A DNA stretch of 12,212 bases from Coriobacteriia bacterium (lineage in GTDB: Bacteria; Actinomycetota; Coriobacteriia; Anaerosomatales; SLCP01): positions 1 through 12,212 of the forward strand of contig SKKZ01000272.1 in assembly GCA_007123455.1 (NCBI GenBank), in the 5' to 3' direction. Positions 7,432 to 12,212 of the stretch are shown in pieces (position 1 is the stretch's first letter; every line of letters begins with the position of its first letter). The translations under genes were made by a program, and so were the position numbers. The notes beneath the pieces are model-generated. The model was not told the origin of the DNA. It ran no database searches and worked only from the letters and a program-made list of their open reading frames with translations.

Positions 7432-8361
7432 ATGGACGGACGTACGCCACATAGCGGTGGCCCGGTGCTTCGCATCCCGTACGAGTACGGGTTGCCGCTC
7501 GAAAGCGCCATTGCACGACGGGAGCGCCTGGCCGACAACTACGACATCGAGTTCGGCCAGGAACGGGTCTTCCCCGAGCTGGTCGAAGCGCTGCTTTCCG
7601 AGGTGCCCGAAGGTGTCGACATCCTCGAAGTGGGCGCGGCGACCGGTGTGCTGACCCGCCCGTTGCTGGAGCGGGCGGGGACACTGACCGCGCTCGAGCC
7701 CTCGGCGGGCATGCTGCGTCTCCTGCTCTCTTCGGATGTGGCCGGGTCCCCGAAGCTCTCGACGCGCCAGGGTATGGTCGAGGATCTGAGCCCGGCCGAA
7801 GAATACGATGTAGCGGTCGTTACCTTCACCCCTCGCCGTGGTCTGGGACTCCAGCGCCTGCTGATCGAGCTCGCTCGGCGCGTCCGTGATCGGGTCATCA
7901 TCCTCCTCGACGAAGACGGCACGCTCGACTGGGCGTATCTTGCCCGGGGAGCCGCGATGCAGGGGCTCGCCGTCAACCTCCGAATCGTATGCGGAGGTGG
8001 CTCGGACCCTGAGGGCGCACCCCAGCGTGCCGTGGTGCTTGTAGCGCAGGTGGAGCAGCTCTGTCCGGCGGCAGACGTGCAACACGAGGCCTTCCCGTTC
8101 GAGTGGGCCGCGGATGCTCGTCGCATCGAAGTGCCCTATCCGCCACCCCGCGGTGCCGCCACGCGCCTCGTGCGCTACCTTCTGGCCGGTGGTGACCGAG
8201 CTGTTCGCATCCAGACCGATCCACGCGGTGTCGATCGGCTCTACGGGAACCTGCGGACGGCGGTACACCGGATCGCCCGCGACCGTCTCACGGTGCGCCG
8301 TGACGGGGATTCCGTCCAGATCGTGAGGTTGCCGAAGGGTGGCGAGAACGCGGAGGCGTAG
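7432..8361 (+). CDS. Putative class I SAM-dependent methyltransferase, unknown substrate
   Basis: A 309-aa soluble protein. Residues 60-150 look like the core of a Rossmann methyltransferase: motif I ILEVGAATGVLTRPLL (64-79), an acidic end of strand 2 in LTALEPSAGML (E89), and YDVAVVTFT (125-133) where motif IV is expected. PRRGLGLQRLL follows in place of a catalytic signature I recognise. The C-terminal half (about 215-309) has FPFEWAADARRIEVPYPPPRG and IQTDPRGVDRLYGNL, which I do not recognise. The ribosome-binding site is poor: AAAGG at 7415-7419 is 12 nt from the ATG, and an in-frame GTG at 7465 is an alternative start. It sits between eno and pyk in the same direction, so co-expression with glycolysis is likely. 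The methyltransferase fold is a motif-based call, the activity is inferred, and a non-catalytic SAM-binding protein remains possible. Confidence 0.72.
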   Translation: MDGRTPHSGGPVLRIPYEYGLPLESAIARRERLADNYDIEFGQERVFPELVEALLSEVPEGVDILEVGAATGVLTRPLLERAGTLTALEPSAGMLRLLLSSDVAGSPKLSTRQGMVEDLSPAEEYDVAVVTFTPRRGLGLQRLLIELARRVRDRVIILLDEDGTLDWAYLARGAAMQGLAVNLRIVCGGGSDPEGAPQRAVVLVAQVEQLCPAADVQHEAFPFEWAADARRIEVPYPPPRGAATRLVRYLLAGGDRAVRIQTDPRGVDRLYGNLRTAVHRIARDRLTVRRDGDSVQIVRLPKGGENAEA

Positions 8362-8398
8362 TCTGCCGTCGTGTGTCGCCGTCGCGCATGGGTAGAAG

Positions 8399-8420
8399 GT
8401 GAGGAGGAACGATTCCTCAC
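8399..8420 (+). promoter_or_regulatory. Inverted repeat with alternative stems in the pyk leader
   Basis: GTGAGGA (8399-8405) pairs perfectly with TCCTCAC (8414-8420). Overlapping it, GAGGAA (8404-8409) pairs perfectly with TTCCTC (8413-8418) around a CGA loop, so the two stems exclude each other. The element is 19 nt before the pyk start and 5 nt before its ribosome-binding site. A regulatory role in pyk translation or mRNA stability is inferred from position only. Confidence 0.35.
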
Positions 8421-8425
8421 ACCCC

Positions 8426-8433
8426 GGGGAGGG
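8426..8433 (+). promoter_or_regulatory. Ribosome-binding site that sets the pyk start
   Basis: GGGGAGGG lies 6 nt before ATG 8440. The open frame extends upstream to GTG 8371, but those 23 codons do not resemble any pyruvate kinase N-terminus, whereas RRTKIVATIGPA right after 8440 does. Confidence 0.75.
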
Positions 8434-8439
8434 TCCCAT

Positions 8440-9843
8440 ATGCGCCGCACGAAGATCGTCGCCACGATCGGCCCGGCGACCGAATCACCCGAGATGCTCG
8501 ACGCGCTCATTGCCGCCGGCATGGACGTCGCACGCCTGAATTCCTCGCACTCCGGGCTCGACGAGCTCGCCCTCAGGCTCGATGCTGTCCGGGCTGCGTC
8601 CGACCGCGCCGCGCGTCCGGTTGCGGTCATGCTCGACCTGGCAGGTCCCAAGTTAAGGATCGGGGAGGTCGCCGAGGACAGCTACCTGGAGCCCGGCGCC
8701 GACTTCTCGCTCGTTCCGGGTGAGTGCGCCGGCGACAGCTCGCAAGCGTGTCTGAATTACACGGGTCTGGCCGAAGATATCGGACGGGGCGACCGTCTGC
8801 TTCTCGACGACGGCACTCTCGAGCTCGAGGTCAAGGGAGTCGAGCACGGAGTGGTGCTCACCCGCGTGATAACGGGGGGGCCGCTTGCAAGTCGCAAGGG
8901 AGTGAACGCGCCCGGCGTTGATCTCGGGGTCGATGTCATCACCGGTTACGACCGTGAGGTCCTGGCCTGGGGTCTCGAGGCGGGAGTCGACTTCGTCGCC
9001 CAGTCCTTCGTGCGAAGTGCCCGGGACATCGAGCGTCTGCGTGACCTGATCGCGGAAGCCGACATGCCCATCGTCGCGAAGATCGAGACGTACGCGGCCA
9101 CCACCGATATCGATGCGATCGTCGCCGCGTCGGACGCGGTGATGGTGGCCCGAGGTGACCTCGGGGTTGAGACCTCCGCCGAAGAGGTGCCGGTGTTGCA
9201 GCGCCGCATCATAGAGTCGTGCCGGGATGCAGCGGTGCCCGTGATCGTGGCGACCCAGATGCTGGAGTCCATGACGTCGGCGCGCAGGCCGACGCGTGCC
9301 GAGGCGAGCGATGTGGCTAACGCCATCTTCGATCGGGTCGATGCCGTGATGCTCTCGGCAGAGACCGCAGTCGGTACGTATGCGGCGGAGTCTGTGGAGA
9401 CCATGGCGCGCATCGCGCGGCGTGCCGAGGAGTCCGGCGCATGGAGTTCGGCGGTCCGGCGCGGGGCACACGACGCCGACGACGTGACCGCAGCCGTCAG
9501 TTCGGCCGTATGCGAACTCGCGGGCGACCTTGCCCTGAAGGCGGTCGTCACGGCCACACAGTCCGGTGCCACGGCACGCGCGGTCGCCCGGCATCGGCCA
9601 TCGGCCCCCGTGGTCGCCGTCACACCTGATTCAGCGGTGGCGCGCCGGCTCTGCATCGTGTGGGGTGTGCGACCGCTCGTCGTACCCCTCGCTGAAGACA
9701 CAGACCTCATGCTGGACAGCGTGATCGCCGCGGTTCGCGATGCGGGTCTGGCAAGTCCGGGCCAACGGGTCGCGGTCACCGCCGGCATCTCGTCGCGGGT
9801 GCCGGGTGCGACCGACTTCATCCTCGTCAGGCGCATCGACTAG
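8440..9843 (+). CDS. pyk: Pyruvate kinase
   Basis: Transfers phosphate from phosphoenolpyruvate to ADP, giving ATP and pyruvate, the step after enolase. At 467 aa it is a standard bacterial enzyme with A, B and C domains. Seen: RRTKIVATIGPA at 2-13; active-site R32, N34 and S36 in ARLNSSHSG; MLDLAGPKLRIGE; the B domain around LLLDDGTLELEV; the catalytic lysine and metal ligands in VAKIET (K214, E216) and ARGDLG (D240); the signature VATQMLESMTSARRPTRAEASDVANAIFD and AETAVG. The C-terminal allosteric domain runs from about residue 350 to the end. NSSHSG replaces the usual NFSHG, a mild departure. One rare TTA codon (8653) lies in GPKLRIG. It lies 78 nt after the methyltransferase-like gene, and a hairpin follows its stop, suggesting the end of this unit. 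Confidence 0.98.
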   Translation: MRRTKIVATIGPATESPEMLDALIAAGMDVARLNSSHSGLDELALRLDAVRAASDRAARPVAVMLDLAGPKLRIGEVAEDSYLEPGADFSLVPGECAGDSSQACLNYTGLAEDIGRGDRLLLDDGTLELEVKGVEHGVVLTRVITGGPLASRKGVNAPGVDLGVDVITGYDREVLAWGLEAGVDFVAQSFVRSARDIERLRDLIAEADMPIVAKIETYAATTDIDAIVAASDAVMVARGDLGVETSAEEVPVLQRRIIESCRDAAVPVIVATQMLESMTSARRPTRAEASDVANAIFDRVDAVMLSAETAVGTYAAESVETMARIARRAEESGAWSSAVRRGAHDADDVTAAVSSAVCELAGDLALKAVVTATQSGATARAVARHRPSAPVVAVTPDSAVARRLCIVWGVRPLVVPLAEDTDLMLDSVIAAVRDAGLASPGQRVAVTAGISSRVPGATDFILVRRID

Positions 9844-9861
9844 GGTACCGTCACGACCTCG

Positions 9862-9882
9862 ACCTCAGCCTTGGCTCGAGGT
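9862..9882 (+). terminator. Candidate hairpin terminator after pyk
   Basis: ACCTC-AGC (9862-9869) pairs with GCT-C-GAGGT (9874-9882) with one bulged C at 9877, giving about 8 bp and a CTTG loop. An alternative 7-bp stem, ACCTCGA with TCGAGGT (9856-9862 and 9876-9882), overlaps it. The following sequence GATTC is not a T-tract, so termination efficiency is uncertain. It begins 18 nt after the pyk stop and lies just before a candidate promoter, where an operon boundary is expected. Confidence 0.45.
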
Positions 9883-9895
9883 GATTCACGGATGA

Positions 9896-9921
9896 CACCT
9901 GTGCTATCATCCGCCCAGGTG
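9896..9921 (+). promoter_or_regulatory. Extended -10 promoter enclosed by an inverted repeat
   Basis: TGC plus TATCAT (9905-9910) is an extended -10 element about 65 nt before the FtsB-like start; no clear -35 is visible. Perfect half-sites CACCTG (9896-9901) and CAGGTG (9916-9921) flank it with a 14-nt spacer, the second falling on the predicted transcription start near 9917. This geometry suits a repressor operator, but no regulator is identifiable here. The promoter call is moderate and the operator speculative. A second small inverted repeat, GTGCA/TGCAC (9919-9936), follows in the leader. Confidence 0.5.
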
Positions 9922-9974
9922 CATGTGCGCCTGCACAACTGATTCGCTGGCCTTCTCACAGGACCTCATTGACG

Positions 9975-10526
9975 ATGGCATCGAGGAAATCGACGCGGCA
10001 CGGGGCTTCAGCGAGCACACGGCGGACCGCCACCCGGGCGCGTTCCGGTCGTAGCTCGACTGCGCGCGCGTCTGCTACACGGAAGCGCAGCGCCCCTGCA
10101 CGAGCCTCTGCCAAGACCAGGCGCCCGCCGGCACGTACCGCTGCGGCACGTAGCCCGCTGCGCACCGCATGGATGATGCCGCCGCTCATAGTGCTCGTGT
10201 TGGCGCTTATCGGCTGGGTCTTCTATCCACCGATGAAGATCCAGTACCAGGAGTCGCGGGAGCAGATGCGCCTCGAAGCCGAGCTCGAGAGCTTGAAGGA
10301 GCGCAACGACGTTCTCAGCGCTCAGGTTCAACGGCTGCAGACACCCGAGGGCGTCGAGGAGGTGGCTCGCGAGAGTCTCGGCCTGGTCAAGCCCGGAGAG
10401 AACCTCTACCTCCTGATCGATCCCGACGAGGAGACATCCACGGCTCTTCCCGCGAGTCCGGACGAGGAAGTCGTGCAAGAATCGCTCTGGTACGGCCTGC
10501 TCGACCTCGTCTTCGGCGTGAGGTAG
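9975..10526 (+). CDS. FtsB/DivIC-type septum formation initiator with long basic N-terminal tail
   Basis: Single-pass divisome protein of 183 aa. Residues 1-63 form a low-complexity cytoplasmic tail of Arg, Ser, Thr and Ala with 19 Lys/Arg and no acidic residue; the first acid in the protein is E93. A transmembrane helix spans about 67-86 (PPLIVLVLALIGWVF). An outer-side coiled coil follows (about 90-122), then the family-typical TPEGVEEVARESLGLVKPGENLYLL (123-147), an acidic linker, and a short hydrophobic C-terminal helix (170-183). This order matches the DivIC/FtsB family, which joins FtsL and FtsQ/DivIB to activate septal wall synthesis. Family members in other groups are about 100-130 aa, so the tail is extra. 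The start is uncertain by two codons: TTG 9969 is 5 nt from AGGA, ATG 9975 is 11 nt from it. DUF501 begins 7 nt downstream. Confidence 0.9.
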   Translation: MASRKSTRHGASASTRRTATRARSGRSSTARASATRKRSAPARASAKTRRPPARTAAARSPLRTAWMMPPLIVLVLALIGWVFYPPMKIQYQESREQMRLEAELESLKERNDVLSAQVQRLQTPEGVEEVARESLGLVKPGENLYLLIDPDEETSTALPASPDEEVVQESLWYGLLDLVFGVR

Positions 10527-10533
10527 CGGGCGT

Positions 10534-11067
10534 ATGAGCGCAGGACCCGAGGTGCCGACCCACACCGATCGGGCGGTCGTCACGGCCCAGGTAGGGCGTG
10601 AGCCGCGCGGGGAGTGGTGGATCGAGTCCCGCTGCCGATTCGGCTATCCGCAGGTGATCGGGACGCCGCCGCTCATCGAAGGGGGCACGCCCTTCCCGAC
10701 GCTCTTCTGGCTCACGTGTCCGTGGCTTGTCGGAGAAGTAAGCGCGGCCGAGTCCGGGGGTGCTGTCGGGGAGTGGGCCGAGCGTTTGGCTGCAGACCCC
10801 GCCATGGCTGCCCGGATGTGCCGTGCTGACGAGGTGTATCGTTCCCGGCGTGCGACCCGGTCCGTGAGTGATGTGGATCCGTGCGATCGGGTGGGAATCG
10901 CCGGTCAGCGAGATCCGCTGGGCACGAAGTGTCTGCATGCGCATGTCGCCGCGGCTCTTGCCGGTATCGACGATCCGGTCGGGCTCGCGGTTCTCGATGG
11001 AACGGGCCGATGGTGCCCCGACACCCGATGCGCTGCGCTGACATGCCTGCGCGAGGAGGAGCAGTGA
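10534..11067 (+). CDS. DUF501 domain-containing protein
   Basis: A 177-aa soluble protein recognised as DUF501 by RFGYPQVI (35-42), PFPTLFWLTCP (53-63) and GTKCLHAHVA (130-139), and by its usual place between a DivIC-like gene and a Ppx/GppA gene. The family's function is unknown to me. It holds eight cysteines (34, 62, 96, 117, 133, 161, 166, 171). C133-L-H135-A-H137, C62 and the C-terminal C161-x4-C166-x4-C171 would make a plausible metal or iron-sulphur site. No signal peptide or membrane segment is seen. The stop TGA overlaps the GTG start of the next gene by 4 nt, implying coupled translation with the exopolyphosphatase. Confidence 0.9.
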   Translation: MSAGPEVPTHTDRAVVTAQVGREPRGEWWIESRCRFGYPQVIGTPPLIEGGTPFPTLFWLTCPWLVGEVSAAESGGAVGEWAERLAADPAMAARMCRADEVYRSRRATRSVSDVDPCDRVGIAGQRDPLGTKCLHAHVAAALAGIDDPVGLAVLDGTGRWCPDTRCAALTCLREEEQ

Positions 11068-12026
11068 GCTTCGTGCGCCGGGTTGCCGCTATCGATATCG
11101 GGACCGTCACAACCCGCTTGCTCATCGCCGATGTCGGTGCGGACGGCGTGCACGAAGTTCTCCGGAGTACCGATATCACCCATCTGGGCGAAGGCGTGGC
11201 ACGCGACGGACACCTCTCCCAAGCGGCAATGGATCGCGTGGAGGGGGTCATCGCACGCTACGCGCGACATGTCAGCGACCTCGGAGTCGAGTCGTACCGT
11301 GCGGTGGCGACTTCAGCTTCGCGCGATGCTCCGAACGGCCAGTCATTCGCGGCCATGCTCTCCCGGCATGGCATCGAGCCCGAGATCGTCGACGGGGACA
11401 CGGAGGCACGACTTGCCTTCGCTGGTGCCACCCTTGAGCTCTGCGGTGAAGGTCTGCTCGTCAACGATATCGGGGGAGGGTCGACCGAACTCGTGCTCGG
11501 CAGGCGTCCGGCAGACGACACTACCGCCCTTCCCGAGGTGATCGCGGCGCGTTCGATCGATGTCGGGTCGCGACGCGTGACCGAGACGCACCTTGCCTCG
11601 GACCCCCCGACGGGTTCGGAGCTTGACGCTGCGGGCCGATGGATCAGGTCGGAGCTCGAACCGTATTTCAGGACACTGCCCGAGCCCGCCCGGCTTTCCA
11701 TCGCGCTTGCGGGGACCGCGACAACGCTTTCGGCAATCAGGCAGGAACTCGCGGTCTACGACCCGGCACGCGTGCACGGCTCGGTCCTGACCGTCGACGA
11801 GATACGCACCCTGCTCCACATGCTCGCGTCCCTGCCCCTCGAGCGGCGTGCGGCAGAGGTCGTCGGGCTCGATCCCGGGCGCGCGCCTGTCATCGTCGGT
11901 GGCGCGCTCATCCTGTTGAACGTGCTCGATCTCGCAGGCCTCGATTCGACGCTCGTGAGCGAGCACGACATACTGTATGGCATGGTGCTTGATGTGCACT
12001 CTCGCCTGCAGGCGGGTGGGGCGTGA
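11064..12026 (+). CDS. ppx: Exopolyphosphatase / pppGpp phosphohydrolase family (Ppx/GppA)
   Basis: ASKHA-fold phosphatase that trims inorganic polyphosphate or pppGpp from the end. Its 320 aa correspond to the short form with only the two actin-like lobes; the C-terminal HD-like domain of E. coli Ppx is absent, as is usual in actinobacteria. Seen: the phosphate-1 loop AAIDIGTVTTRLLIA with D11; the catalytic glutamate E114 in DGDTEARL (aligns with E. coli E121); the phosphate-2 loop DIGGGSTE (135-142); AGTATTLSAI; and a C-terminal VGGALILLNVLDL...SEHDILYGMVL. IDIGTVTTR departs from the common IDIGTNSxR. I chose GTG 11064 because AGGAGG (11054-11059) precedes it by 4 nt and it overlaps the DUF501 stop. 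The open frame extends back to 10881, but that part overlaps DUF501 and is not family-like. Confidence 0.95.
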   Translation: MSFVRRVAAIDIGTVTTRLLIADVGADGVHEVLRSTDITHLGEGVARDGHLSQAAMDRVEGVIARYARHVSDLGVESYRAVATSASRDAPNGQSFAAMLSRHGIEPEIVDGDTEARLAFAGATLELCGEGLLVNDIGGGSTELVLGRRPADDTTALPEVIAARSIDVGSRRVTETHLASDPPTGSELDAAGRWIRSELEPYFRTLPEPARLSIALAGTATTLSAIRQELAVYDPARVHGSVLTVDEIRTLLHMLASLPLERRAAEVVGLDPGRAPVIVGGALILLNVLDLAGLDSTLVSEHDILYGMVLDVHSRLQAGGA

Positions 12027-12048
12027 CAGGCCAAGACTCAAGAAGCGT

Positions 12049-12135
12049 GGCGGTGTATCCGAATTGGTACAGGAGGGGGCCTTAAAAGCCTCTGGCCGCA
12101 AGGCCGTGTGGGTTCGAATCCCACCACCGCTACCA
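12049..12135 (+). tRNA. tRNA-Leu (anticodon UAA)
   Basis: Full class II cloverleaf. The acceptor stem GGCGGTG (12049-12055) pairs with CACCGCT (12125-12131) with a G-U pair at 1-72. The 3-bp D stem is TCC/GGA with loop GAATTGGTACA. Anticodon stem GGGGC/GCCTC encloses the loop CTTAAAA with anticodon TAA at 12083-12085. The long variable arm has GGCC-GCAA-GGCC (12094-12105). The T arm is GTGGG-TTCGAAT-CCCAC (12108-12124). Discriminator A73 is 12132 and CCA is encoded (12133-12135). The long variable arm, A73 and anticodon all indicate leucine, reading UUA and possibly UUG. It begins 22 nt after the ppx stop with no clear promoter of its own, so it may be processed from the ppx transcript. Confidence 0.97.
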
Positions 12136-12212
12136 TGACTCTACCGCCGGAGTACTGCGGCCGCACTGCGGATCCGCGTCGCCGGGCGATATACGACATC
12201 GTGGCTGAAGGG
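12135..12212 (+). CDS. Possible partial ORF overlapping the tRNA 3' end
   Basis: An ATG formed by the last A of the encoded CCA opens a frame of 26 codons that runs off the window, beginning MTLPPEYCGRTADPRRRAIY. DPRRRAIYDIV faintly recalls the start of winged-helix regulators, but this is too short to identify. There is no ribosome-binding site other than tRNA sequence, and the third-position G/C content is lower than in the other genes. It could be chance, or the true start could lie further on. Confidence 0.28.
   Translation, partial: MTLPPEYCGRTADPRRRAIYDIVAEG

Noticed and set aside
1255..8439. Long minus-strand open frames of 344-547 codons opposite mfd, the PPIase gene, mazG, eno and the methyltransferase-like gene (e.g. 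1255-2898, 4165-5382, 5551-6882, 6907-8439).
   Set aside because: They lie opposite genes with strong family motifs. Their composition (rich in His, Arg, Asp and Val) and lack of recognisable domains fit mirror frames produced by G/C-biased third codon positions.
8371..8439. GTG at 8371 as the pyk start (23 extra residues).
   Set aside because: The added residues are not pyruvate-kinase-like, and ATG 8440 has GGGGAGGG at good spacing followed directly by the family N-terminus.
10881..11063. Upstream extension of the ppx reading frame to ATG 10881.
   Set aside because: It overlaps conserved DUF501 coding sequence in another frame. GTG 11064 has a ribosome-binding site and precedes the family N-terminus.
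11969..11979. Palindrome CATACTGTATG near the end of ppx as a promoter or operator for the tRNA.
   Set aside because: The only TTCGAC-like -35 is 20 nt from the TACTGT hexamer, too far, and the sequence encodes the conserved DILYGMVL end of Ppx.
1..12212. Mobile elements, CRISPR arrays, prophage genes, toxin-antitoxin or defence systems.
   Set aside because: No transposase, integrase, direct-repeat array or related motif was seen. Every large frame is a housekeeping or conserved gene with uniform composition.

Overview
This 12.2 kb window comes from a high-GC bacterial chromosome, most likely an actinobacterium and possibly of the Coriobacteriia type. Two things suggest this: strong G/C bias at third codon positions, and gene order. 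As I recall it, Mycobacterium tuberculosis has mfd, mazG, lpqU, eno, a DivIC/FtsB-like gene (Rv1024), a DUF501 gene (Rv1025) and a Ppx/GppA gene (Rv1026) in the same order. The taxonomic placement is inference. I see no insertion sequence, prophage, CRISPR array, toxin-antitoxin pair or recognisable defence island.

Layout. (1) nth (endonuclease III) is on the minus strand at 53-709. It diverges from the rest across about 170 bp that hold a candidate mfd promoter and a strong GC hairpin. (2) A plus-strand unit at 877-9843 reads mfd, a SurA/PrsA-type peptidyl-prolyl isomerase lipoprotein, mazG, eno, a class I methyltransferase-like protein of unknown substrate, and pyruvate kinase. Gaps are 21, 31, -4, 24 and 78 nt, so much of it is probably co-transcribed, with a likely internal extended -10 promoter at the 3' end of mfd. 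(3) A 131-nt intergenic region holds a hairpin (possible terminator) and a good extended -10 promoter. (4) A second plus-strand unit at 9975-12026 reads FtsB/DivIC-like divisome protein, DUF501 protein and exopolyphosphatase (Ppx/GppA). (5) A class II tRNA-Leu(UAA) with encoded CCA is at 12049-12135. A possible partial ORF starts on the last base of that CCA and runs off the window.

How the genes work together. Nth and Mfd handle base excision repair and transcription-coupled repair. MazG cleans the NTP pool. Enolase and pyruvate kinase catalyse consecutive glycolytic steps (2-PG to PEP to pyruvate). The PPIase and the FtsB-like protein act at the cell envelope and division site. Ppx/GppA acts on polyphosphate or (p)ppGpp.

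This is mainly a housekeeping region. I found no convincing new multi-gene system. The best leads are the methyltransferase-like gene between eno and pyk, the 63-residue acid-free basic tail on the FtsB-like protein, the Cys/His pattern of the DUF501 protein, and inverted repeats at the predicted transcription start of three candidate promoters.
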